From NCBI GenBank assembly GCA_963575745.1, contig CAUYUJ010015011.1:296877-360876 (forward strand): DNA of 64,000 nucleotides. The letters are read 5' to 3'. Position 1 is the first letter of the stretch. Every line of letters starts with the position of its first letter. This DNA is from Prorocentrum cordatum (Eukaryota > Sar > Dinophyceae > Prorocentrales > Prorocentraceae). Positions 42,007 to 52,659 of this stretch are shown here, piece by piece. The notes under the pieces are model-generated. The model did not search any database, was not told the DNA's origin, and saw nothing but the letters and a program-made list of their open reading frames with translations. Position numbers and translations under genes: made by a program.

Positions 42007-42780
42007 AGTCAATAGGCATCCCTCCCAAGGGTACCCCTGCATCCTTGCCTCCTGGGTCCATCCTTCGCCGCTTTCGCTGGCCGCGCCTCGCTCGACAAGC
42101 TTCGAAATGGGCGTCCAAGGCCCTTGCATCCTTATCGCGCATCCTTACTATACACGCCAGTCGTTGAAAGTAGGTAGTTTTTGGATTTCCAGATCCCGGT
42201 CTATTTCAAGCGCCTTCCTACTTCAAGAATCGACTTTTTTTTTTGCTGGACCCAGTCCACTTTGTCCGCCTTCCTACTTTATGTTTTTACCTACTTCTTC
42301 CGACCGACGTGTACTGGTTGACTGTACGTCCGCCCAGGGGGAGCAGCTGGACGAGGCCCCCGAGGCCGGCGGAGAAGGCGGGCCGCCGCGGAGCCCCTCT
42401 CGGACCCTCTCGGCGGGGGCGGGCCGCGCACGGCTTGCGCCGAAGGGTCGCCGTCGTCGTCGCCGTCGTCGCCGTCGTCGACCTCGTTTCGGCTCGTTCG
42501 GGTCCTTGGTGTCCGTCGTCGCCGGCGTTGTTCGCCTCGTCGCCGTCCTCGTCAAGGTTCCCTCCCCCCGTCCTCGTGGTCGTCGCCGCCGCGCCTTCTT
42601 CATCGCTTGTCGTGCCCGTCGTTCTCGTTGTCGTCGTCGTCGTGTTCGTCTCCTTTGCCGCCGCCGTCGCGTTGTTGCCTGGCATGTCGCCCTCGCGTGG
42701 TGGGATGAGAGTGGGGGGGCATGCTTGGGTTTGCGTTCCTGTCGGCGAGGATGTCAGGAGAGGAGAGGGATAGGGGGGCA
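42007..42780. other. unassigned stretch, R5 repeat at its start
   Basis: 42050-42150 (GCTCGACAAGCTTCGAAATG, GGCCCTTGCATCC) recurs at 50140-50230 (GCTCGAAAAGCTGCGAAACG, GGCCCTTGCATCC). 42430-42660 is GTC/GTCGTC-rich. No gene recognised. Confidence 0.5.
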
Positions 42781-43600
42781 GATGAAATGTTGGGGGCAGA
42801 GGGGAGGAGAAGGAGGAAGAGGAGGAGGAGGAGGAGGAGGAGGAGGAGGAGGAGACGGAGGTTGAGGATGAGGGAGGGGGCATGGTCGGTACGATGGAGG
42901 GCAGAGGGAGGACGGATGAGGAGAAGCAGGACAGGATAGTAGAGGAGAGGAGGGGAGGGGAGGGGAGGGGAGGCGAGGGGAGCGGAGAGGAGGGCAGGTT
43001 GGGAACTGCACTGTTTTTCGCTGATCTTGTGCCCCATACGGTTTCATTCGACGAGGTCCTGCGGGGTCCACGGGCTTTTGGGCCTTCGACGATCTCCGGC
43101 GTCGTGGACGCATCGGGGCGGCCGACTTGGAGCCTCTGGAGCCAGCGTGTCGGGCCCGCTGGCCCACAAGAGGAGCCCACGGCCTGGCGGCTCTGTGTGT
43201 CCAGGGTGCAGCCAGCCCTGCTGGAGCCGAGGGGCTCCGTCAGGTGCACGATGCAGGAGGAGGAGAGGAGGAGGAGGAGGAGGAGGAGGAGGAGGAGGAG
43301 AGGAGGAGGAGGAGGGGAGGAGGATGGAGGGAAGAGGAGGAGGAGGAGAGGAGGGAGGGAGGGAGGGAGGGAGGGAGGGAGGGGGGAGGGGGAGGGAGGG
43401 GGAGGGAGGGAGGGAGGGAGGGAGGGAGGGAGGGAGGGAGGGAGGGAGGGAGGGAGGGAGGGAGGGAGGGGGAGGGAGAGAGAGGAGGAGGAGGAGGAGA
43501 AGGAGGAGGAGGAAGAGGAGAAGGAGGAGGGAGGGAGGAGGAGGATGGAGGGGGAGGGAGGAGGTGGAGGAGGAGGAGGTGGGCCTCCCTCAGTCTCCCC
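42780..43600. repeat. GGA, GGGGA and GGGA microsatellites
   Basis: 42800-42860 GGA; 42945-42990 GGGGA-type; 43255-43350 GGA; 43350-43475 (GGGA)n; 43480-43590 GGA. Separated by a non-repetitive piece 43000-43250 with no recognised gene. Confidence 0.95.
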
Positions 43601-43707
43601 CGGTGTGCTGCCAGAGGTGGTCCTGGTCCGCGGTGCACGCAGGTAGTCCAGAGAGGCCAAGATGACCTCCAGAGCGCCCATCGTGAGGCCCGGTGGGCCC
43701 TGTAGGA

Positions 43708-43908
43708 GCTTGTTTTTTTGGATTCAGGCAAGTTTACTTGCATGGCGTTCGCCCCCCCCCCCCCCCCCCCCCCCCCCCCCCTGCCCCTCTTCAAGCGAAT
43801 ACTAGCGTGCAAGTGCCTTTCGACTTGCGTGATTTCCGCGGCTTGCTTCAGGCTCAGCCCCCCCCCCGTCCATGCAAGTAAACTTGCCAGAGTCTAAAAA
43901 AAACAGGC
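43708..43908. mobile_element. fold-back element with poly-C core
   Basis: Inverted ends of about 38 bp: left GGCAAGTTTACTTGCATGG preceded by a T7 run, right CCATGCAAGTAAACTTGCC followed by an A8 run. The 19-bp inner parts are exact complements. The interior holds a C homopolymer of over 30 (about 43752-43790). No coding capacity. Could be a MITE-like element or a fold-back sequence. Confidence 0.65.
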
Positions 43909-44340
43909 TCAAGTTGTGGGCGCCCGTCTCGTCCCCCGTCCTGCTCCTAAGGGAGGAAAGAAGAATCCCGGCCCCCATAACTAGGAGGAGTCGGCTGGCA
44001 GGGGGGGGCGGGCGCGGGGGGGGCGCCAACGACCGCGCCGATTCCATCGCGGCCCGCTGCCCCTTCCCGGGACTCTCAGGAATCCTCCGGGCCCAGTCGG
44101 CCTCGCAGTCGGCGCCGGCGTCGCGTCGCCCGCGAGCGCCAGCCGGCGGGCGGGCCGACCTTGTTGCGCATGTTTGGCGCGAGAGACCCGCGCGGGCCTC
44201 GCGCTGTGCCCGCGCCCCAGGGCGACGGCCCAGGCCCTTGTAGCCTCCCGCGCTGACGCGATGGCCTCGCGCGCGGCGCAGGAGCGGGCGCCGCCGACCG
44301 TTCGGTTCGGTTCCGCGCACTTCTCATGCGAGAACGCAAA
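43909..44340. other. unassigned CpG-rich stretch
   Basis: No gene recognised. The word GCCGACTCCTCCTA-type (inverted) near 43985 recurs in direct form near 45640. Confidence 0.35.
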
Positions 44341-44341
44341 G

Positions 44342-44387
44342 CCCCCCATGCTGCTCGCGCGCTTTGCGCGCTGAGCAGCATGGGGGG
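44342..44387. other. strong hairpin
   Basis: Left arm CCCCCCATGCTGCTCGCGCG, loop TTT, right arm GCGCGCTGAGCAGCATGGGG; arms about 21 bp with one bulge. Role unknown. Confidence 0.85.
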
Positions 44388-44687
44388 CGACGGCCGCGCG
44401 TTCAATGGGAAACCGCAACGCAAGTTTCCATTCCCGCGCGCGGGGCGGGGCATGAACTTACAGATGCGCCGACGGTCGAGAACTCGCGCGCGCGCTCGCG
44501 CCTGCCAGGTTGGGCGCGCGCACTGGGCCCGGAAATCTGTGGCTCGGCCGCCCGATGCGCCCAAAAAATCGCCCCGCCCCCCCCCCCGCCCCCCTCCCCT
44601 TCAAAACTTTTCCGCGCTCATGGAAAAACCATGCCGCCGAGGCGGGAGCTCGGGCCGCGGCCTGATGGCCCCCGGGGCACAGGGGAA

Positions 44688-44825
44688 TCAAAGGAATCAG
44701 TACGGAATCAGTACAGAATCAAAACAGAATCGGCACAACTGCGACCCCTGATTCTAGCGGAATCAAAAGAATCAGTACGAAATCAATACGGAATCAAAGA
44801 AGGAATCGGCGATGGAACCAGAATC
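44688..44825. repeat. GAATCAGTACG-type tandem repeat
   Basis: Loose repeats of GGAATCAGTACGGAATCAAT words, 11-12 bp. Confidence 0.8.
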
Positions 44826-44844
44826 GGCCAGAACGGGGAAGTAT

Positions 44845-44955
44845 CAGGAGGGAAAAAACACACAGACACAATTAATCGTCGCGTCCCAGGAAAATATGGG
44901 AAAATATGGGAAGTGGGGGGAAGACAAAAACACCGAAAATATTGGAATATGTAGG
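44845..44955. repeat. dispersed repeat R4, copy 2
   Basis: Same-orientation partner of 38505-38612. Confidence 0.85.
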
Positions 44956-45904
44956 GGATATCTCTATTTGTGTGTATTTATTTGTGTGTCCCGGTTTCCC
45001 TTCAAAGTAGGCCAGAATCGGTGCCAGAACCCATGGAGAGAGGCCTTTTCCCGCGAGTTCATTGCGGCGGGTCCGCGGCGCGGGCGCGCCGCGCGACTTC
45101 GCTGGTTCAGCGAGGCGCGCAGTCGGCGTTCAGAGTGAACAGGTTGTTTTCAGGGCGATATCCTGGCGGCGCGCTGGCGCATTGCGCATTTGCGTATTCC
45201 TGGCGGGCTGTTTGAGGGCGACCCGGCAGCGTCGGCCGAATGGCCCGCAAATGCCGCGCGGCGGATCGCGCGCCCCTTGCGGTCACGTCGACCGCCGTGT
45301 GCCGCGACGGCCGCGCGCCCCGGGCCGCGCCATTCCCGCGTTGGATTGGACGGCGCAGCGCCCGTCCTCCAAAAGTCGTTACATGCATATCGCGCGCGTC
45401 GAGCCAGCAGCAATCGCTCCCAGAAGCAGCCTTGACAGGCGCCCCATGCCCGTTGTCGCCCGGTTCCGATCCAAATCACAGTTTCTTGGGATGCGCTTGC
45501 GCGAATGCGAGCGCGCCTGCAAGTAACGCGTGCGCGCCTGGCGCAGCCTGGGAAATCTTACATGGAGGCCCCCGGGGGCGCGGGGCGCCAGCGACGCTTC
45601 CGCCCGCCTCCCGCGCGCCCGACCCCCCCCGCAAGCCGACTCCTCCTACCCATAACTGGCGTTTCTGAACCACCCCTGGGTGCTTATCGATCGGGGGCGG
45701 CACACAGGGGGTAATGATTAGGGGGGTGGATATCATGGCGGGGGCCATGAGATCTCCCGAGATTCATGGCGCCTCTTCTTATTTCATTACGTCCCTGGCG
45801 CCCCCGTTTGGCCGCGCACATGCCGCCGGCCATGATTTGCACCTTCCCATCCTGGACGCCCCCCTCATTGGCCGCCCCCGATGAACCACCCCTGGGTATT
45901 TACT
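44956..45904. other. unassigned stretch with a 20-bp direct repeat
   Basis: GAACCACCCCTGGGTGCTTA at 45667-45686 and GAACCACCCCTGGGTATTTA at 45883-45902 differ at two bases. The second copy abuts the downstream end of the copia-like element, so they may mark an old insertion boundary. No gene recognised. Confidence 0.5.
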
Positions 45905-47271
45905 GAACAGCCCTATCTCGTTTGGTTCCTGCCTTTGGCTGCTTGGCCCGGCTGCTCCACCTCCACGTCGCAGGTGATCTCCGCCTCCGGTGGGATCTCC
46001 TTCTCCGTGACGTCGGCCTGTTTTGGTTGCCTCGCTCTGCCCAGCGCCTTCGCCATCGCCTCCTGCGACAGGAGATTCTCATCCAGGTCCCAGGCGACGA
46101 TCTCCTCTCTGGTCGTAGCTGGCGCGGGGCCGCCAGCAGCCACTGGCCGCCGAACGCGATGATTCGGTTGTCATGCAGTCGCCTGTCGCGTGGCGACTCG
46201 TGCCAGTCCTCACCATCTCGCCCTGGATGCCTTTTTTTCGAATTGCCCTTGCCCCTTGTCCAGAACGCCACGAAGTCGCCCGCCTTGAACATATTTCGCA
46301 CCCGTGGCCTGGCAGTTAGTGCCGCGCGCATCGCCCGGTCTCCTTCAGCGCTACCGTCGTCATCCGTGCTGCCTGCCTCACGGCTACTCGCCGTGCGAGT
46401 TCCTCGTCGTGCATCACCGCCGAGTTCACGATCGCCGAGTTGCCCTCGGGCTGCAGCGCCTCTGAAAGCGGGGGCTGCTGGCCGAAGACCCATTGGATGG
46501 GGGATAGCCCGACCTCCTCGTCAGCCAGTTCTTGGCCTTGCCGATGGCCGCGACCGCCTCGAGCCATTCATCCTTCGCCGTGATCTGCTGGTCGTCGATG
46601 GCCTTCTTGAGGATCCGCTCGAACCGCTGACCGTGCACCTACGCTTCGGCGTTTCGCTCCCAGGCGTCGCCCGCCGCTCGGTCCACCACCGTCGTACCAT
46701 CCTTCTCGAAGCTGTCCATCATGCCGGGTCCCAGGCTCGTGGTCCCCGAGTCCACTTTCATTTGACATGGGGCGTAGTAGGGTTGCACCCACATCCAGTT
46801 GCGATGTCTCCTTCTCGGAGAAGGGCTCACGTAGACTAAGTTGAGGCCCTTCACCGTCACTGGGACACCTTCTATCCTGGCAGGTGCTTGACATCGAGCG
46901 ACACCATGTGCAGTGCGGGTCGGTCCTTGCTCGGCGCCGCCCGCTGCAGGACCATGGGCCGCACATGCTGATAGCAGACGTCGCACACAATTTGCCTCGC
47001 CAGCTCGAGCGCCTTGTCGCACGCACCACCACTGCGCAGGACCCTGACTAGCGTATCCGCCGCTGTGGCCGAGGTCCTTGTGCAGCCTCATCACCGCCAC
47101 CTTGATGTTGTTCTCGGTCAGCTTCGTCACGTCAATCTTCTCCGCTGACGCCGCCAGTACCTTCACCGTCCTGCGTGTGTCCCAAGCTGCCAGCTCTCCC
47201 TGCACGATGCGCACCAGCAGCGGGCTCGGATACGTGTCCGTGAATTTGCTCCTCTTCATCCCATTCTCCAC
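45905..47271 (-). pseudogene. Ty1/copia-like integrase, frameshifted
   Basis: Read on minus. An HHCC-type pre-integrase site is split by frame: RLHKDLGHSG (about 47055-47085), then, in another frame, CDVCYQHVRP (about 46955-46985). Next VSLDVKHLPG (about 46885-46915) may carry the first catalytic Asp. Further on SPIQWVFGQQP and ELARRVAVRQAARM (46316-46567), then FKAGDFVAFWTRGKG and WLLAAPRQLRPE, an SH3-like C-terminal segment typical of copia integrases. A charged tail follows to about 45915. Several frames are needed to read it, so it is dead. No RT or RNase H follows. Confidence 0.6.
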
Positions 47272-47319
47272 TACGCCAATTGCATGTACATGCCCGTGCC
47301 CTCCCTAAAACAGAACCTG

Positions 47320-47810
47320 TACAGTCTACGCGAGCACCTTGTCATTCGACAGGACCTGCCACCTCTTGGCGAACCTGTTGCCCGTGTCCGCCTCCTTCAG
47401 TCCCAGCGCGCACCCGGCGCTCTTCATCAAGTAGAGATCTTCCCTGTACATCGTGAGGAATGCCTTCATCTTGTCGAGCGTCCATGCCCCTCCCCCCAGG
47501 GGCGCCTCGGTGAGAAAATGACGCTGCAGAGCTTCATCTGCCTATTGGCCAGCTTGATGCACCACCTGACGTAACCGGTCACCTTCTTGTACTGTTCGAT
47601 CCATTTGCCCATGTCTTTGGGAATTTTGTTGAGGTTTTGGAGGTTGGACAGCATCTTGCATGCGGGCGACAACGTGATGAACCATGGCCTTTCTCGCTCC
47701 ACGATCATTTCGATCTCCGTCATCACTCTGCTCTTGTCAAGATCCCAACTGGTCTTCAGGTCGAATGTGCCAAGATTCGTAGCTCCTGCGGCCGCCCTCG
47801 CCTGTGCCAC
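47320..47810 (-). pseudogene. copia-like element: methyltransferase-like segment
   Basis: A 114-codon frame: TFDLKTSWDLD, a helix, WFITLSPACKMLSNLQNL, a second helix (YVRWCIKLANRQ), then in an adjoining frame FLTEAPLGGGAW and NRFAKRWQVLSN. The order Asp-rich strand, (S/G)P-x-C followed by Ser, then an Glu-Ala/His-Pro turn resembles the SAM-fold layout in element A's ORF2 tail, but the motif reads SPAC rather than PPC. It sits between protease and integrase. I call it methyltransferase-like only by that resemblance. Confidence 0.4.
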
Positions 47811-48376
47811 TCAGCGGTGAGAATTCTTCCAGGATTCAAATGTCGCTCCGTTTCTCCACACGCGCTCCAGCCGCCATGGCCTCTAGGCTCCTCCGCTGCT
47901 CCTTGGTCAACACCACGGGATTCACCTCGGGCATTGGTCATCGCCACATGCTCTACCTCTGGTCCCGACCATTCGTGCGTCCGACAACCTTGTCGGCGAT
48001 ATCAGGTTCCAACCCTTCGAGCCGTCCGGCAATCTTGTCGACGACCTGAGGTCCTGACCCTTCGAGCCGTCCTGCAGCGACAATTTGAGTTCCGACCGCT
48101 CGAGCCGTCCGGCCTCTTCAGTCGCGAGTGCACGTCCCTCGTCCTCCAGTCAAGCACCTTCTTGACGCTGGCACACGGCGGGGGCTTACACATCTTCAGC
48201 ACGTCGTGCACATCTGTTTCACCACCATTCGTTGGAAGTTGCGCCTTCTGCTCGATTGCCGCGTACTCGATCTCGTCCTTCTCGAACTTCAGGTGACCTC
48301 CGATGTCCTTCACTCATCGCTTCGACAGGAGCATTGGGATCATGCCCAGCAGCTTGTAGCCAATCCACTGCGGTAT
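47811..48376 (-). other. copia-like element, spacer between protease and methyltransferase-like segment
   Basis: No clear motif. Minus frames such as 48002-48313 (KVLDWRTRDVHSRL) may belong to the polyprotein. Confidence 0.35.
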
Positions 48377-48607
48377 TCACACCTTCCTGTTTGACCTCTG
48401 GGAGCCGCTGTCGCCAAGCCTGAGCACCGTAGCCGTCTTGTCCGTCTGGTACGTGAAGTCCTCCTCGCTTCTCCCTGCATCGCACCACCGCTGCTTTTGC
48501 ACATCGAGGGTATCCTCCCACACGATGCCCTTCGAGCAGCCACTGTCGAGACAGCCCTGGCCATCGTCAATGGTGAAGTTCACTGTCTTGCTCGCTGTCT
48601 CCGGCAT
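48377..48607 (-). pseudogene. copia-like retropepsin fragment
   Basis: GCLDSGCSKGIVWEDTLD has the Asp-Ser-Gly of an aspartic protease active site (DSG in place of DTG) at the position expected between gag and integrase. It would cut the polyprotein. No second half is clear. Confidence 0.5.
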
Positions 48608-48693
48608 TCCTTGGCAGGTGACTCGGGCACTTCTTCAAGCGGTAGGCACCACGGACAGTTTCCTCATGCGACTCGCCTCCAGGGTCTCCTGAA

Positions 48694-49510
48694 TCACATC
48701 CCACTGCACTTCCGACTCTTCACGGAAGAGGGTCCAGAACACCATCGAGAAGTGAACGAATGAGCGGCGCCCCGGCGCCACCTCCCAGCCCCTCGCGCGG
48801 CCGCCCGTTTGGGCGAACTGGGAGCCCGTCCAAGTCCAAGTCCACCGAAAAGGCCGAACAGAACCGCACAGATCGAGCCGGTCCCGTTGTGTTGGACGCC
48901 GTCGTTGGAGTGCGGCTTCCGCCTCGGCTCTGGGCAGTTCTTCGAGAAGCGGCCCAGCTTCCGGCATTTGAAGTAAGTCGAGCACTTCCTCACTTCGTCG
49001 AGCCTGGCCCTTACTGCCGTTGCCGACCTTCCTGCCCATGCGGTACGTCGTTCGCAGCGCTGCTGGTAGTCTTCTGATCTTTCACGACCTCTGAGCTGCT
49101 GCCAGCATTACTGCCCGATCCGTCGGCTCAAGCCGTGCACCGCGCAGCAGCGCGTGGCCCTGAGCCTCTTCTGGGCACCCGACTCCCACCTGTTGCGCTC
49201 TCGCGAACACCTGCAGCGCTCTCCCGATGTAGTTTGTGTCCCTTTCGTTGTTCTCCCACTTCTGGTCGTAGATCGCGTCGAGCGCCTCCGCCATCCTGTC
49301 TGCAGGCTCGCTGCCTGGGCATCGTCGATCGAGACGCTGGCATATATGAGCTGCTCTCCGCCGTCCGCGGCCAGGTCGCCGTCCACATCGTTTTCATTGA
49401 ACATGGCCTGCGCCAGGCCGTCGAGAAACGTAAAGAGCAGTGGTCCCATGTCCTGCGCCTGGGGGTTGCTTCCGAGCGGCCTCGCCTTGGCCCACACTGC
49501 TTCCATATAT
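48694..49510 (-). pseudogene. copia-like gag and degenerate zinc knuckle
   Basis: 48900-49000 reads ECSTYFKCRKLGRFSKNC, similar to a CCHC knuckle but with Phe and Arg at ligand positions. 49082-49294 reads KWENNERDTNYIGRALQV and GHALLRGARLEPTDRAVM, resembling the capsid helices of copia gag. Upstream frames to about 49510 may be the N-terminus. Nucleocapsid role inferred from position; broken. Confidence 0.45.
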
Positions 49511-49845
49511 TGTGTTCCCGCGGGTCCAGAGTCTCCGCTGTGAAGATGCGGTCGGAGCGCCTGCTGAATCCGATGCCATCGTGAGCCGCGCCTGAGCTCA
49601 AGACCCTCGCCTCTGCGTCCGTGTCCCCTATCGTGGCCGTGCTAATTAACAACGCTGATCGTCGGCATCAGCGTCAGCCGTCGATGTTATCTGCTGCTTT
49701 CCTGCGGGCCCCGCGCGGACTGCGTCAGGGTAAGGTCTGGAGGCACCCCTGCTTCCCTGAGCCAGGATGCATCTGTAAGGGAAGCTGCCCGTAGAACCCC
49801 CTTTTGGCGGCGCGCCCAGCGGAGCGGGAGATTGAGTCGGTGACC

Positions 49846-49909
49846 ACATGTGAACCCTACCCCCACCCCCCTTCAGAGATCGTGGGGGGTGGGGGTAAGG
49901 TTCACATGT
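49846..49909. other. long near-perfect hairpin
   Basis: Arms of 26 bp with one mismatch: 49846-49871 begins ACATGTGAACC and ends in ACCCCCACCCCCC; 49884-49909 is its complement. Loop of 12 nt. No T-run follows, so it is not a terminator in any usual sense. Confidence 0.9.
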
Positions 49910-51569
49910 TGCTACCTGCTGAGGCCCAAAGGAGAGCACGCACTGCACAAGCAGAAAGTTTTTGGAGATCTGCGCGGATCGGATTTCTTGGAGCGGCGCC
50001 GAGGCTGCCCGTTCCACACACCCCGCCTTCGGCGGCGCGCCCAGCGGGGCGGGAGGCTGAAGGCCAGAGGCGGGCACACTGCACGCCGTCAACCCGCATA
50101 GTGAGTATCGGCAAGGTTCCCCAGGGTGCCATTCCTTGGCCTCTTTCGTGGGCCGCGCCCCGCTCGAAAAGCTGCGAAACGGCCTTCCGAGGCCCTTGCA
50201 TCCCTATCGCTCGTCCTTGTGATACGGGTCGACTGTAAACCGAACGGTTTGGGAGATCCGCGCGGGCCCCCCTCGCCAGCGCGCGAGGCGCGCCAGCGGC
50301 GGCGCTAGGGTCGCCGCCGGGGGAGGTCCAGCGCAGATCCAAGACGTCCGCGGGGACATCCGAAATTTCTTGCTCATGCCATTTAGGAAACGTGAGACTC
50401 CAGTTCGCCAGAACTCGGGTTAGCCGATGCTCTCTGGCGGGCTCGTCCCGAGTTTTGACGGTCCGGTTTTAGTGGAATGTTTGCAGCGGGACTTCGCGTC
50501 AAATTTCTGATAGGGTCTCGTGCCTCGTCATGTTACTGACGGCTCCGTGAGGCGTCCCCGAGGCCCCCAAATTTGCGTGACGACGACACGGTTTTCAAGC
50601 GCCACAGAATCGATACACTATCTGACATGAGTGTCCAATCCTTGGTAGCGAAAAGGTGGGTTGCTTTGACCACGCGGGTGGCGCTGGCGAACATGAAGGG
50701 GGCCGCTTGCCGCGCGTTGTTTTGATCCCCTGGTTATTGGCCTGTGTTCCACTCCTGCACGAAAGCGACAGCGCGGCCGCACGAGCACAGCAAAAAGTCC
50801 CCGCGCGAATACAACATTTCCCCGCGCGAAACAAAGCCTCCGTTGCGCGACGGGCACGACATGAACAACGAATTGCTGCACGAAATGTGGCACGAAATGC
50901 GACAAGAAATGACGTTGCAATCCATTCTGAGACAACAAAGTTGGGTGCCTTCTCGTGCGGCCATTCTGTGTGGCAACTCCCTGGGGCCAGCTCGTACGCA
51001 CAATTTTGTCTGGGCAACTTCCAGCAGGCAATGTTGCGCGGGCAAGTTCGTATCCCTGCATCGTTCTTTGGCCACCCGTGCTTGTCAGCTGCCGCCAGCG
51101 AGCTGGATCGCCCGAGAATGGGGCGACGTTGCGGGTTGGCAGGGGCGTTCATCCCGCTGCTGCAGATGACAAATCACACGAAATTGCCAGGGGCGTCCAG
51201 AACATTTCGCGGCCCATTACGTTCCCTATCGCGTCTCCAACGAGTCAGCATTTGTGACATCTTTAGTGAACGACATCCATCATCTACAAAAGGGTTTCGT
51301 CGAGAATCGGCACAGCGCTGCGGCGCTACACGCCCATTCCTGTAGTTGGGACAGCCTTCGCTGTAGTGGCGTTCGCTCGTTCGATGTATGGGGGGGAGGG
51401 CGCTGATCAGAAGCCCGCCCGCCTCTTGTAAGGGATTGCAATACGGGGGCTCGGTGCACGCGGTCGGTTTCGCGAGGGCGGCCCCGCTCGAGCAGCTCCA
51501 GCCGCCGCTTCTCTCTGAGAAAAAAAATCCTTCCTGAACCGTAGCTTATTGCAGCTACATGTCATGAGA
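49910..51569. other. unassigned stretch with R5 and R6 repeats
   Basis: 50140-50230 is R5 (see 42050-42150). 50245-50345 contains GGTCCAGCGCAGATCCAAGA, related to the hairpin at 53398-53498 (R6). GGCGGCGCGCCCAGCGG occurs at about 49807 and 50031. Plus frame 50656-51345 has no recognised domain. Confidence 0.4.
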
Positions 51570-51740
51570 ATCGATCCGACTCTGACAGAGGCCCCAAGAC
51601 GGCCCGAGAGTTCCCTGAAGACGGCCCCAAGCCCGAACGGACATTTCGAACCCTCCGCCCCACGATGGCCCTGAGCAGCCCCAAGAGGCCCCATGAGGCC
51701 CCCAGGAAGCCCGACTCAGTCTGCGAAAAGAGGCCCCAAC
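51570..51740 (-). repeat. CCTCTTGGG-type array, inverted copy
   Basis: Reads CCCCAAGAGGCCCC words on plus, and carries the core GAACGGACATTTCGAACC, the inverse of the core at about 40595 and 59650. Confidence 0.75.
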
Positions 51741-51848
51741 ACCCTCCCGGCCGCGCGGGCAGCTTGGAGGTGGCAGGCGCAGCGACGAGCACGGGAGGAG
51801 GCCGCGAGGGATGTGACGTCGGGGCCGTTCTTCTTGGTCTCGATCGCA

Positions 51849-52042
51849 GGCCTAGAGGTTGACACCAACACCAATATCGGCGGAGTGCCTCCACCGAGGG
51901 AAGAAGATTCCGATCCGAGCGATGGTGGTAGTATTCTGGCTTCCAAGGTGGCCGAAATAGTACCACCAACACCGAAATCTAGGATCATCTTCCCCCTGTG
52001 GAGGCAACCCCCTGTGCTGGTGTTGGTGCCAATTTCCAGGCC
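51849..52042. mobile_element. T3 fold-back (MITE-like) element
   Basis: About 194 bp that folds on itself over most of its length. Left arm GGCCTAGAGGTTGACACCAA... continuing through CACC, GTGCCTCCAC and GGGAAGAAGATTCC; the right arm reads the complement GGCCTGGAAATTGGCACCAA.... Inner arms GATGGTGGTAGTATT and AATAGTACCACCAAC also pair. No ORF of its own. Confidence 0.75.
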
Positions 52043-52437
52043 TCCAACTCGACGGTGATTGTTGCGGTGCGTCGATCATCTGTTCCCCGCCGCCAAGGTG
52101 CCGGCGCGAGCGGCTTCCCCGTCTTCTCTGGCAGCGGCTAGCGGCCTTTGCTGGGCAGCTCCTCGGTCGGCCTCGGCCGCGGGAGAGAGCGGGACAGCAG
52201 GGCGCCTCGCTTGCTCGGCAGGCAAAAGACGCGCAGGCCCGCCTCTGTGGAGACCCAGGGCTGGACCTAACCGGTGTTTTTGGCGATTTCGTGGGCCGTT
52301 TTCGTTTCGGCGTCGTTCTGCGGTAGAGGTGGGTTCGAGACGAAAGCGAGGGAGAACGACACCAAAACGAAAACGAAAACACCGTTTCGGTTCAGCCCTG
52401 GTGGAGACCTTTTGTGTTCCTTTGGCGATCACGGGCG
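52043..52437. other. unassigned stretch
   Basis: No recognised gene. AACGACACCAAAACGAAAACG near 52355 is a short A/C-rich patch. Confidence 0.4.
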
Positions 52438-52659
52438 TTCGGATGCAACTCTTGGGAGGTCAAATTCTGTTTTCGCCCTGGTCCGAAGTCCGGCCCAATC
52501 CGGCTTTATCCCGCTTGATCCAGCTTAATCCGGCTTAATCCCGTTCAATCCGGCTTAATCCCGCTTGATCCGAGGCCTTTTCTAGCGTAATAGCCCCCCA
52601 ATGGGGCTTAATCCTCCTTAATCCTTCCGATGAACACCTCCCAGTAGTTGCCTCCTAAG
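52438..52659. mobile_element. T1 TIR element, copy 4
   Basis: Most complete copy after 9454. Left TTCGGATGCAACTCTTGGGA, right CACCTCCCAGTAGTTGCCTC; interior with at least seven (G/C)GCTT(A/G)ATCC words. Confidence 0.8.

Noticed and set aside
49846-49909. Rho-independent terminator
   Set aside because: No T-run after the stem, loop is long, and the context is a eukaryotic genome.
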